Source: Chrysomallon squamiferum (lineage: Eukaryota; Mollusca; Gastropoda; Neomphalida; Peltospiridae). Taken from it: DNA of 64,000 bases. Made by a program: the position numbers and the translations under genes. How positions within the stretch are numbered: position 1 is the first letter of the stretch; each line of letters opens with the position of its first letter. Under the pieces are notes generated by a model that worked only from the letters and a program-made list of their open reading frames with translations, was not told the origin of the DNA and made no database searches. The stretch lies in the NCBI GenBank assembly GCA_012295275.1, contig CM022678.1, positions 17,912,278 to 17,976,277 on the forward strand, written 5' to 3'. Positions 43,384 to 57,164 of the stretch are shown one piece after another.

Positions 43384-45605
43384 ATATGCTGCCCTGAACA
43401 GTGGTTGTTAATTAATGAGTTGATTAATATGTTAATCAAACTAGATCCAAATCCATAATATTATTTTACCTTAGGTAGCAGCCGAATAGTTCCTGCGGTG
43501 GTCAGAAACAGGGAAACTTGCCAAGGGGCTCCAAAACTCTCGGGGAAAAAAAAAAATATTAAAATAAATAAAATAATTAAAAAAATATATATATAAATAA
43601 ATAAATTAAATAAATAAATAAATAATAAAAATATTGCTTAGATTCTGAGATTTAAATAACACTTTTTTTTAATGGTAAAATTTCTTATTAATCTTCTTTT
43701 ATTTGATTTCTTTGACCATGTTTTGTGTTTCATGGTGCCTTTTTAAGTGGGCTCTATTACTATTTCTGACAATAGAAATTTTGACTCAGTCCATCACTAA
43801 TCCTCTGACATCTTATAAACTTCTAACTGCAGTATGATACAAACTATTCTATAATGATTTTCTGTATACTGATAAACTTATCTCTAGCTCAAATTATATA
43901 TTATAAACTGTTCTATACCTCCAGTTTATAAACTGTTCTATCCCTAATTTATTTCAAAACTGTTGCTAAATTGTTCTAATGAAAGAGCACATCAAACAGT
44001 TTCTGTGTCTAGAACATATCAGAAATAATTGTTAATTGTAAATGTTGCAACCATTTTAGAAACCATTCAAGATGCTACCAGTAAATGGTCCGATAAAATT
44101 CTTTAAACTTCCAGATTATTATTTAATTATTTTGGGTGACATTTCATAGCAAGCTATGGTACTGAAATAATAAAAAATAAGAAATAAAAAACAAATAGAA
44201 CATAAGTACACATAATATATTCAGAAGTATTTGTCTGTATCACCATACGTACATTTAAGATTATAGATTTTATTTTTATCATCAATGATATATATATATA
44301 TATATATATATAAGTTTGTTGGTTTTTTTATCACCAAAAATACTCATAAAGTTACAAAAGTTTATGAATTTGGGCTAATTAATGAATTAATATATTAAAA
44401 AGACTGAAAATGTAAGTTGAAAGTTACAATCCTTCAACCCACCACCCCCACCCATTTCCACCCTTGTTATTACTTATAGCTGTTAGTAGTACTTAGATTT
44501 GTTTGCTTTTAAAAGTGATTGATTGAAGGAAAAATAGGTTTTTGATGGGGTTTTTGTTGTTGTTTTTTAAAACAAAAAATTCTTCTTTTGTATTTTTATT
44601 ATTATTTTTTTACCCAGTGTGTACATACATGTATGTATGTATGTATGTGTTTATATCTGTGTATATATAAATATATATATATCTTTATCAATCAGTCTGT
44701 ATATGTAAATATAAAGAAGAATTAAAAGAAAAATGATTGAAATTGTTTGGATATTTCAACTTAAATAAATTAATGACATTTTTTTATTATATTTTTAAAA
44801 TTATGTATTTTCAAAAATTCTTTTAAACTTGATCATTCTACTCTTTTATTTATTTATTTAGTATTCTTAGTTAAATCAAAAGGTTTCAAAACTTAAAAAT
44901 AATCAGGCACAAATGCAGCCATCTTTGATACAAACTTATCACTCATATTCATTGGTATTATAAAAATATATGTAAATAAAATAATAAATAACTAATAATA
45001 ATAAAAATTATTATCTTATTTTGCTTTGTTTTATATATTTTTTCCTTTTTTTATTTTTGTTTTGATTACATAATTAAATGAAAGTGATGAATACTCTAAT
45101 AAAAAATATATATATGGATCACTGATTATTTCCTCATGAATTTGATGGCTAATCTTATTTTCTGTTACTCCATTAAAAAAAAAAATAATAATAATTTTGG
45201 ACTAGCAATGAACTTCACTACAAAATTATGTTGCTTTTTATGTCACAAAATATTTAATATTAGAAAAAAAAAAACATTTACACTTCAAAATATTTCATGA
45301 TCCCTAACTTTTTTCTTCATTATGTAATATGATAGGAGGAAAAGAACAGATATTATTTTCATTAATAACATTTTTGTTCAATGTACAGTAATAATCTAAG
45401 GAAAATAATATTGATTCACTTCTGTTTAAATAAGAATAATGTTATAGAATAATTTTATATCTTAGCATTGATTGTAATATCTGATGATGAGTGATTAAAC
45501 AGAATAAATCAAAAACAAAATCAAGAACATAATTTTATAAAACCTGCACATCCAACAGACAAGCAGACATGTTCGTAGTTACCAAATATGATGTAATACA
45601 CATTT

Positions 45606-45655
<50 letters not shown>

Positions 45656-48600
45656 AAATAAGTCACATGTATTTGTTAACCTCAGAGCCTAATTTGTGTA
45701 TCTGCAGTTATAAAGCATAACAAGATAATTAATATCACTCCCCTTTATCTTTTCTGTATTTTTAATATAATCTTAATATTTATTTTAGAGTTTTTAAAAA
45801 AAGGTCATACATCAGAAATAAAATTTATATTTTAATATTACTTCAGTCATTTCTGTAAGTGGACATTTAACTGAAATAACAACAGTTTCAATTGTTTGAG
45901 AATAAATTGTATGAATTGTTTTAACCTTAAGCAATTGAAGACAGAGAGTACTGACAATTACATTGTTTCTAATAAATAAATAAATAAATAAATAAACAAC
46001 ACTTGTAATAATGGTAATAATGAAAATAAATAAACAAAAATTAAATCACTGTTTCTTTTATTACCTTATTTTTCTTCTTCTTATGATTATCATTATTGTT
46101 ATTTATACTTAATATTGTTGTATATTTTCTATTTATATATGTTAAATTAATCTGCTGATGTTCCATTGTATAAAGAGGCTAATGGTTGGATAAGATAGGT
46201 GTCCTGTTTTGAGAGTTTGATTGTTTTAGTACTAATTTATCTATTAGATCTCACACACATGCACACACACACACACACACAACATACAACATACATACAT
46301 ACACACATATATACATATATCCATGGTGACGTTTATTTTTAAAATTTAATTTCTTTGGTTTTGTCTTTTTCTTATTTTTTGTTTTTTCTTATATATTTTT
46401 TTTTATGGTTTGTGTGTGTGTGTGGTTTTGTTTTTATGTGTTTTGCAATAAGTAATACTGCAATGCCTTGTTAGTGCATTCATTTTTTTTAATGTTATGT
46501 CCTATCTGTGTGTGTGTGTTATAAAGTCCTGAATCAGCTTTTTTATTTTTATTACCTATCCATGTTTAGAATACTTGTACTTTTTTTTAACATTAATGAT
46601 GATTTATTGGAACATTTCTTTTTTATATTTGTTTCATTGTTTCATGTAAATCAAAGTCTAAAATGAAACAAAATGATTTCAAAGTCTTATAAGAAATGTT
46701 ATTTTGTATTGTCCGTTGAAAACATTTTTGTGTTAAGACAACAATTAATACAATATGTTTAATATGTATGTATAATGTTTCATTGTCTGAGTATACATGT
46801 ATAATGTTTTATTAAACAGATAAGTATCTTGTTTCATTCTCCAAAAATATATGTACAGTGATTCTTATCCAGCTTCATTGTTCAAAATGTATGTACAGTG
46901 TTTTATTAGTGAAATACATATGCTGTTTCAATGTACAGAATGTATGTACAGTGTTTCAGTACAAGATCTTTTGTTTCACTTTATCCATCCATTAATATTT
47001 TTTGATACATCATTTCACTGTATTGAAGTTGTATGTTTCATTGTATACTTGAAGATCTTTGTATGGAACGTTTCAAGCATAATACAATCTTCTGTGGATA
47101 TTTGTTTCATTTGTAATAAGACATTGTTTCACTGTATAAGTTATTGAGAAACAGAATGTTTCAGTGTGTAACTTTGATTAATACATTGCTTTATTTTGTA
47201 ACGTGCATTTTGACAGATCATCATTTTAGTTTACAAGACCATGATTTAAACAATGTATGTAATAGCTCAATAAAACATTATTTAATCATACAAGAAATTA
47301 ACTAGAACATCGTTTGAGCATACACGATATTCACTGAAACAATGTTTCAGTGTACAAGATGTTGACTAAAATATTGTTTTAGTGTGAAAGATGTTGACTA
47401 ATACATTATTTCAGTGTAAATGATGTTGACTAAAACATTGTTTCAGTGTATAAGATGCTGACTAAAATATTCAGTATAAAAGATGTTGACTAAGACATTG
47501 TTTCAGTGTACAAGATGTTGACTAAGACATTGTTTCACATTACACTGAAACAATGTTAAACAACAATTAAAACTTGTTTTGTTGTTTAATTGCGTGGTAA
47601 AATAAGATCTGGTCTAAAGAACTGTTTCATTATCAGATGAGGATGACTAGAATATTAGTTTTTATTAATGTAGGCTGTGAGGTCAAGGTCATAATTTTTC
47701 TTCAAATTATATATTAAAATATGTCTTACTAAAAAGTGAATTTTCAGTTTTTTATTTTTATTTATTTATTTATTTATTTAAGTGTTTAAATACAGTTTTA
47801 CTAAGAACTACTAAAGGTCAGTTGGCAGAGTATTTAGTTAAAAGAGGTGTGTTTCAGTGGGGACTGTCTCTGAAAGACTTGTATCAAACTGTTTATTCTA
47901 TCTTTGCTTAATTGAAGAAAAAAAATTGTGTGTGTAACCTGCTCTTCCATAATTTAAAAAAAAAAAAAAAAAATGTATTTTTAATGTTAAACCTTGATAT
48001 GTCTGACCCATGGTTCAGTTATCTACAAAATCTCTGCACACATGCACACACCCACACACGCAGAGAGAGAGAGAGAGACAGACACACATTCACACACAAT
48101 TTTATACTTTTAAATTGTATAATAATTATTATTATTAATGTATATAAAATAATAATAAATAATTGACCCATGGTTCAGTTAATTCTTTGTACTTTTTTGG
48201 TAATTCCTTCATATATGTGATGTATTTTTGTCATAATTTAATAACATAAAAACAAAATGAAAACAAAAAAAATGAATAAAATTATATTTTGTGAGTGAAA
48301 TGTTTTAAAGAACATTTACCTTTTGAAGACTTTTTTTTTCTTTGTTTTGTATCAGGGTGAAAATAAATATTTACAACTGAGTAATAGTTTGTTGTTTTTT
48401 GTTGTTTTATATAGAAACTTAATACCAAAAGTTATACTAATAATGATCACCAGCAAGGAATCTTTTCTTATTTTTTCCACCTTCCCAGTAACTGGATACA
48501 TACACACAAACAAACATCTGAGTTACAAATTTAATATTTTCTAACTGAAACAGTAAAATTGAAAAAAGAAAACATTATTTTATATTTTTTTTTTTTTTTT

Positions 48601-49054
48601 TTTTTTTTGAATAATTCTGTATAGGTTATTCTTATTAATACACTGTTAAAATACATACAGTTGGACTTTTAAAATACATACACACACATACATACATATA
48701 TACATACATGCATACATACATACATACACACATAATTACAACAAATAATATTTAGAAATGTGTATTGAATTTTTATTGGTATAAACTGAACGGCAATAAA
48801 ACGGTTCGTTTCTATTCAGATTTACATGAGGTAACTGTGATACATTTTCTCTCAAAGGTATTATCGATAATAATCGATCGGAAGATGTATTTTGCATGTT
48901 ATGACGATCATACTAATAATAATGTTCTTAAAATTAAAACTGTTATTTTCACCTACTCATCATGTGCTAATTTGTTAAAATAGTTTCCTCAAAAGTCAAA
49001 ACGGTCCAACTTGGTGCCGCCTTTTATGAAGGCGTGTTTACGCACATCGGAAGA
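43384..49054. other. Ankyrin gene 3' UTR and intergenic region
   Basis: After the stop at 43383, AT-rich sequence contains several AATAAA hexamers from about 43563. Repeats include (TA)n 44289-44313, (CA)n 45612-45650, a poly-A near 47956 and the 32-bp repeat at 47290-47560. No supported coding exon. Confidence 0.7.
47290..47560 (-). repeat. 32-bp minisatellite, small array in reverse orientation
   Basis: About eight units of cattgtttcagtgtacaaga followed by tgttgactaaaa. This is the reverse complement of the array at 52645-53240. The last units end in a short palindrome (cattgtttcac..actgaaacaatg, 47529-47555). Confidence 0.9.
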
Positions 49055-49521
49055 ATGAGTGTGGAAACAAATGGGTTGAATGAATCGTTTTTAGATTTAG
49101 AAAGCATTGATTATGGAAAACTTGTCAAACTACAGGTAACATTAGATTCTCTTTTGAAAAAACAACGGAAAAAAATATGTTGAAAAAAAACAATGGCCAC
49201 AGGTTTTGCAATAAATACTACTAATAATCATACGATATTTGTTGTGTTTCCGTTGTTGATATATTGCCGTAATAAAAAATTGAGAAATAGTAGAATGATA
49301 GAGCTTCGTATTGCAAATATATTTATTTATTTGTATATTGTTGTTGTTTTATGTGTTACGTTTCAGTTATATACTATAATGACTATAGTCGGGAATAGAA
49401 AATTCTGCGTGTGTGTGTGTGTGTGATTACATAGTCACATTTATATATCTGAATAAATAAATATTCAATTATATTGCCTTTGTAATATTTGTGATAAGTA
49501 CTATGATATAATTAAGGACAT

Positions 49522-49580
<59 letters not shown>

Positions 49581-51344
49581 TTTTGTTTTGTTTATTTATT
49601 TAATCTATATTATCATTATAAATATGTGTGTGGATGTGTGTGCATGTGTACACACACACCCACAGTTATATACATATACACATATATATGTACCTACATA
49701 TTGAAACTCATGTAAGGCCATTTGAAAAAATATTTTAAGTGTTTAAGTTAAAAAAATATGTTAAATAACATTTCATTCTTTTAATTTTATTATTATAATT
49801 TTTTTTTTTTTTTTTTTTTTTATGATGTTTAATCTGGTAATATGTGAATTTAAACTTAAAGTTTTTAATTTTTAAATTCAGGCTGCTTGGAGGGGAACAC
49901 TGGTCAGGAAACAGTTGTTTTCTCTTCGAGAATCTTTTGAGGAAATTTGCAAAGAAGTAGACAAGAGAAATTCAAAACATTTAATATGGCCGCGACAAAT
50001 TCCTTGTTATCCAAACTTTATCAGCAGTCGAGATTTCAAAAACAGTGAAAAGGTTTTGTCAAGAAAATTGCTTGAAGCAGTTGAAAAAGAAAACGGGGAA
50101 GAAATTTTTTGTGAAACGGTTTTGTCACCAAGTTCGAAATCTAAGAAGAGGACAACAGCTTGTCAGACTGTAAGCACAGAGACGGAATGTTTGGACACTG
50201 AACCTGTAGTCATGGTAACATGTAGTCCTGAGGATTCTGACGTCAATGGAAAGGAAGTGACTTGTAATGACGCAGAGGAAAACCAATTAGATGAACAAAA
50301 TGAAGATTGCCCAGGCAACAGGTGAGGCCAACGACAAAAATAATTTTCATAATTTGATATTCATTTTTGCTCTGATTTTTTTTTTTTGTTAAATGAAAAG
50401 CTATATTAGTATCTTTTTAATCTTTTTTTTTTTTGTTATGTTTTTCTGTTGAAAATGCAAAATTTATGTGAAGAAATATTTTAAATATTTTCTATATCTC
50501 CAAGTGATTTTTTTGTTTCATTACTGGTGATTAGTATGTAGTTGTTAATAATAAAGTATGACATAAATAATAAAGTCATCATACAAAGAAATAACAAATA
50601 ACCCTGACAGACTGAGGGTACAGCTGCTTTTAAATAATTCACTAGCTATGTTAGGTTTTATTTTATTTACATGTCTCTGGATGGGATAAGTTTGATAAAA
50701 GGAAACATTTAATTCAGTGTCCAAGCATTTTCATAAATACATTTTTTTAATTGTTATACTTTATTGATAACAAAGATTGGTACATGTGTTACTTTTCTGT
50801 GTCTGTGTATGTAGGGTGATGTGTTTTTCTGTATCTAAGAATCTTGTAAAACTAAAATTAAATAGGATTGTATAGAAATTTTAAACAGAACTGCATTAGG
50901 CATGTAATGTTTCTTGTTTTAAATTAGAAATAATTCTGAAAATAAAAATGCATAAATGTGTTTGTTTTTCCATTTCTAATTAATTGTGAAAATGTCAACA
51001 GCTGCAGAAAATCTTAAAACTATAGTTTTTATATTAACTCTTTGCTAAAACTATTTCTGCTTTGATTGATATTGTTCATACAAAATTGTATTTTATTTAT
51101 TTTATTAATTTTAATTTAAAAAAAAAAAAAAAAAAAAAGACTTTTATTTAATTACTATTATTTCAAGGGGTTTTAATTATATTGCATTTAATTTAGTGAT
51201 ATTGATCATAAGAAACTTTCATTGAACAAAATAAGTACATACAGTCTCTTATATATGTTACTGCAAATAGTGATTACCTTTTATTTATTTATCTCAAATG
51301 TAACAATATTTTGAATTTGTTACCAAAGTTAAAGATGCAGAATT

Positions 51345-51406
<62 letters not shown>

Positions 51407-53902
51407 ATGTATATAAGTATGTATGTAAATATATACTATGTTTCTGAACAAAGAATAATGTTAAGACTTTTTTTTATTTTTGTTTTTTTTTTCAGACATT
51501 TGTTGACAACAGAACTGAAAAACAAAACTGAAGAGTTGGAACATGATGGAGAAAAGTCTGAAGACGACAGATGTTATAGTGGTAATTAATTAAATGTATA
51601 TTATTTACCAGCAAACATTTATTTACGTATTCACAATGTAATGCTAAATCAGAGCATGTGATCTTTTATAGGCATTTTGCGGAAATTATTTATTTATCTA
51701 TTTATTTCCTCATTTTGTTAAAGCCCCATCCAGCATTACCTTTTAGAAATATTATATTTATTTAATTATTAATAAAATAAGATTGGCATTAAAATTTTAT
51801 AGATTTATAAAATGTTTTTTTATTATTATTATTTATTTATAAATAAAAAAAAGCTCATTTTAAACTTTTTAGATTGCAGTGATCATCTATAATTTATTCA
51901 AATTGACAGTCATACTCATACAGTTAATTACAGAATTGATTATAATTATGAGTGTTATGCTATGAAAATAAATAAATGGAACCTGAATCTTGTTTTATAC
52001 GTTTTTGTTTCTTGAATTTGTATAACACAAGATTTGTTATGCAAAACTGAGTGATTAAATCATTAACTGTTTTTAAAATGTGGCTCAGAAAAATAAAACA
52101 TTGAAAACGAGAAAGTACGTTCTAGAATATTGCAAATACTATATACATATATATGTATATATCAAAATTTAATTAATATAATTAAATTTAAAATGTTTTT
52201 GATTGGTTTCTGTGGATTTTGTTAAGATAAACTATTTATGCTGTGTTTCCATGGGTTATGGATGAAGGATGGTTTAATACACAAATTGGGATTTTGTAAC
52301 TTTTTCTTCAGTGTTTACTAATAAATTGTAATGTCCTTTAGAGTTTTTAAATTTAATTATGCATCATGCAATTTAATCAATTTGACCACCAGGTAGATGG
52401 ATATAACAGTAACAATCTGTGAAAATCGGGTGTATCTTAAAGTGTGCTGGGTCACAGATTTTTAACAGCCATGTTTAAGTGATTTAAATGTCTATTCCAT
52501 TAAAAAAAATAATAAAAAAAAAAAAAAATTGTCATTTAATGGTCATTGGAAAAAATTGGTTCAATCTGTGTGGTCCTTGAAAATTCAGACTCATAAAATT
52601 TCACTTCATTTATGTAAATTACCAACACGTTGCTGTTAACAATTTTATACATTGAAACAATGTTTTAGTCAGCATCTTGTACACTGAAACAATGTTTTAG
52701 TCAACATCTTGTACACTGAAACAATGTTTTAGTCAACATCTTGTACACTGAAACAATGTTTTAGTCAGCATCTTTTAGACAGAAACAATGTTTTAGTCAA
52801 CATCTTGTACACTGAAACAATGTTTTAGTCAACATCTTTTACACTGAAACAGTGTTTTAGTCAACATCTTGTACACTGAAATGTTTTATTCAGCATCTTT
52901 TAGACAGAAACAATGTTTTAGTCAACATCTTTTACACTGAAACAGTGTTTTAGTCAACATCTTGTACACTGAAATGTTTTAGTCAACATCTTGTACACTG
53001 AAACAATGTTTTAGTCAACATCTTGTACACTGAAATGTTTTAGTCAGCATCTTTTAGACAGAAACAATGTTTTAGTCAACATCTTGTACACTGAAACAAT
53101 GTTTTAGTCAACATCTTTTACACTGAAATGTTTTAGTCAACATCTTGTACATTGAAACAGTGTTTTAGTCAACATCTTGTACATTGAAACAGTGTTTTAG
53201 TCAACATCTTGTACATTGAAACAGTGTTTTAGTCAACTTATATACTGAGGTTTAGTGACAGTTTAACATTGTTTCTTTTATTTATTTATTTATTTATTTG
53301 TGTATTGTTTAATAATTACGTATGTCTCTCTATATTTATTATTTTGCTGTTTATGTGTGCATATATTTACTTCTTTTTTATTTATTTATCTATCCATCCA
53401 TCTATCTATCTATCTGTTTATTTATTTACGCAGATGGTACTGAATACCCAGAAGACAGAGATGAACTGATAAAGTTAAGAAAAAATATCGCCATGGAACT
53501 TCTATGGGTTCAGCAAGCTATTAACAGCAGAAAAAACGTAAATATTACTTAAACTTAAAATGTTGAATTTTCAAAATAATATGTTCTTATTTTAAACTTA
53601 AAATTTTGGGGTTTATATCATTTATTTGACTGTGTTTGTGACTTTGTATTTGTGTGCTTAAAACAAAAAAAGTAAAAAAATAAAAATATTTGCTAGTGTG
53701 AGACCTTTGATTTCAGATCAAATAATAATGGTAACAATAATTATTATTTTATTTATATTATCAATGCTAGTTTTTTGCATTTTGTTGAACAGTTAAAGCA
53801 AAAATATGAAGGCTTTGCAGAAATTTGATCTTCACTATAATATATATATTTTTTTTTTTTTTTTTTTTGTAGTACCTGAAACTTAAAGCTGGAATGGAAT
53901 AA
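49055..53902 (+). CDS. IQCC: IQ domain-containing protein C (IQCC), five exons
   Basis: Exons: 49055-49135, 49882-50321, 51496-51581, 53434-53537 and 53873-53902. Joined length is 741 bp, 246 residues, with matching phases (0, 2, 1, 0) and consensus splice sites. The IQ motif LQAAWRGTLVR (residues 26-36), the calmodulin or light-chain binding helix, is split by intron 1 and followed by KQLFSLRESFEEICKEVD as in IQCC. The middle is acidic and low in conservation. The C-terminus AMELLWVQQAINSRKN/YLKLK is the conserved IQCC tail. The molecular function of IQCC is poorly known. An AATAAA overlaps the stop (53898-53903) and further signals follow. The gene converges on MTERF3. Intron 3 holds a minisatellite. 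Confidence 0.85.
49525..49577. repeat. (TA)n microsatellite
   Basis: About 53 bp of TA repeats in IQCC intron 1. Confidence 0.95.
51350..51404. repeat. (CT)n microsatellite
   Basis: About 54 bp of CT repeats shortly before IQCC exon 3. Confidence 0.95.
52645..53240 (+). repeat. 32-bp minisatellite in IQCC intron 3
   Basis: About 19 units of gaaacaatgttttagtcaac followed by atcttgtacact. Some units lack part of the gaaacaatg segment; variants include agcatcttttagacag. Inverted relative to the related array at 47290-47560. Confidence 0.95.
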
Positions 53903-56156
53903 AAAAGAAGAAGAACAAGAAGAATTTTCTGTCTCTGGTGTTTCTAAATGTTGTCTCAGTTACACAAAGTTTTTATTTGCCAAAACTCATTCCAGTAGAG
54001 TATCAAAGTTTTGTACATCTATGAAAGCACTCAATTCATTGGACAATCACAAAATGTATCCTGCATTGTCATTGTCTGATTAATGGGAAACTCTGATTGG
54101 CCCAAGGAGAATGCAACATTACTTGACTGGTCAGAAGAATGTAAGCCCTTTTTGGATTGGTCTAGGAAGAATGTAAGATTACATATGATTGGTGTTTAAA
54201 GAATATTAATGACAGTTTACACCAGCTTATAGATGAAAGTGAAAGAAGTAGAAAAAGAAAAATTTTAAACACTAAATTTACCATGTGAAAAGAAACAGAG
54301 AAGAATGTATCTATTATTTATTTTTTCATAGAAGATAAAATATTCAGGATTTTTAAAAATCAAAAAAATAATAAAAAAAAATAGAATTGTTATATTAATT
54401 GCTGTATTAGTTATGACCACATGTTTGATCTTGTTTATTTTTTAAATAAATATTTTTATTACTTTTTTTGTTTTTTCTTAGTTGAGAAAGCTTTTAACTT
54501 CTTTCAGAACATTGCAATCCATGATGTCAGTGCAATAATCTTCTATATATACCCACGTCTCCTAATCTCCATTTGTAAATACGAATAACAACAACAACAA
54601 CAACAATAAAAACTACTGCAGGCACCAAACTATCAACCAAGCCTGGGTGTGGCCCAGATTTTAAGATTTCTTGACACAGGATAAATCTTTGATTAAAATA
54701 GGAAATAAAGAACAGATCTGTATTTAAGAGACAAATTGATGCACTTCTTACAAAACAGTCTGTTCCATCTTTATTAATTTAATTAGCAGGTTGTGTTTCT
54801 GCTAGTCTTTTAGACATGATAATAAATGAAAATGAGAGTAAGCCGCAATGTATGCAGCAACACTCTCATCTGAAGTGTTCCTAATTCTGAAGTAGCCTTG
54901 TTTAAACGATCTGGTTTTCTGGAAACGAGATAAATGGTTCATTATCTATACTTCTGCTAACAACAATAACCGTAAATGACGATAGTATAATAATGATGAT
55001 GATAAAGATGATAATGATGACGACAGTAGGATAATAATATTACATGAAGTTAAAACTGAATTTCTGGTGTATCATTTGTGATATTATGCACTGGAAAATG
55101 AATTTATTTAGCTAAATGAAGAGAGAAACAAACAAAAATGGAAGAAACCTATTTCAGTTATCTTCATTAATTTTTTCAAATTTTCCTGGTCATTACAAAA
55201 TAGATCATCTCACTGGTGCCATGTTTTAATTCATTAAAAAGATTCAAAATTTCCCAAGTGTTCGGTATCAAAATAACCAGAACATCTCATAGAAATTACT
55301 GAAACTATTAATTATAATTAGTTAATACTTATAAATGATTGAAATGTTTAATTATAGTTAGTTAATACTTATGAATGAAACTATTAATTGTGGTTAGTTA
55401 ATACATACAAATGATTGAAACTTTTAATCATAATTAGTTGATACTTATAAATGATTGAAACTATTAATTATAGTTTATTAATACTTACAAGTGATTGAAA
55501 TGTTTAATTATAATTAATTAATATTTATAAATGACTGAAAGATTGAAAAATCTATGTTTCTACTTTTGACTGCCTGACTTCCACACAAAATTAGTAAATA
55601 AATTAACAATTTTATGACATGATACTTCACAATAAAGCTGATTTTAAGGATGAAGAATAATAATAATAAAAAAAATAAAAAAATAGTTATAAAATAGATA
55701 GACAAACAGGTAGACACACCCAGACACAGACAGAGAAATAAATAAACAGAAATTAAGAAGGTATTGAAATTTTATTTATGAATGAAGGTAATTACTTCCT
55801 ACTATTAAAACAATCTGGAAGATTCGTCAGTATCTTTGCAGCATGACATTACTATTTCACTGGTCCAGTATTGTTTGGCTCTACTACTACAGATGAAACT
55901 TTTTTCTGTTTAGACGGCAACACCCCAGCCCCACAGTTACTGAACAGCTCTATCATGCAATATTAATACTGTTAGTATTATAACAACACAAATGAAAATT
56001 TATTTAAATATATATATATATATATATTTTTTTTTTTTTTATTTCCGATGTATATTGTTATAATCATACATCACATTATTTTATTTACAAAATTATTTCT
56101 GATAAAATGCTATAAAATCACTGTTTTTCAAATCTTTTCTTGTTTGTTCTTAAATT
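53903..56156. other. Convergent intergenic region between IQCC and MTERF3
   Basis: AT-rich with AATAAA signals on the plus strand (e.g. about 54446 and 54704). TTTATT at 56080-56085 gives a minus-strand AATAAA about 75 bp past the MTERF3 stop. A tandem repeat of about 40 bp lies at 55299-55545. Confidence 0.7.
55299..55545. repeat. 40-bp degenerate tandem repeat
   Basis: About six units of gaaactattaattataatta followed by gttaatacttataaatgatt. Confidence 0.85.
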
Positions 56157-56491
56157 TTACAAAGTTTTAAGGAAGTTATTGTAATGCGTAAGTGAAGTTT
56201 TGGCAACGTTTTGACAAAATTCCGCATCTTTCCCAGACACCAGAGCTTTCAGAGACACGTAGTTTTCTTTTTCTGGGTTGTACTGAGCTCTGCCGATGCT
56301 GAGGAGGTACTGATGGCGCTGCTGCAGTAGATGCAGTCGTGTTCGGAAGATGTTTGGCCACTGCACCAGTCGATCATGGTCCATGCCCATCACGTTGTGT
56401 AGATAATCAAACTTCTTGCCAAGGGAAAATTTATCTGAAGGAAAAGAAATTTGAGAAAATGTTTCAGTTGGTGCTGTAAGTTAGTAAATAT

Positions 56492-56524
<33 letters not shown>

Positions 56525-57127
56525 GTGTTTGTGTGTGTTAATATTAATTAATATGTTTATATATACAGGTATTGACAATAACATGCTGTCAATAATAAAC
56601 AACAGGAAGTCAACCTTAAAATGTATTTCTAGAACTATATGTTCATGTTGAAAATTACAAATCTCAAAAAAATGTTTATTTAAAAATCAAAAAACTATTT
56701 TCCCCTATCCTTTTCACTGATCAAATCTATCATGCAAAGACCAAAAGTTATAAAAATTTATAACTGTATTTGTCAAAAGAAAGATTAGTCTTTGAAGTAC
56801 AAATGCAGTAGCTGTCAACCTTTATATTTTTCACTAGCCCACTTCAAACAATTTTTACAGTTCTATATTAAATTGTATACTATGATTACTGTAATGTAGT
56901 AACCTGTTATGTGACTTATATGGGCAAAATTTAAATATTTTTGTCATTTTGGAATGTTTAGTTTTGTAAGAACACATCTTTGAAATCAGTAATTTGATGC
57001 TTAAACATGTTTTTTCAACAAAATGTGATTCACAATCTTTTGGCACTGAACCATTTTTTTTCTAAACCTGGGCTGTGGCTTTCCTTTGAGATACTATGAG
57101 AAAGCTTAGATACAGTAAATGCTATAA

Positions 57128-57164
<37 letters not shown>

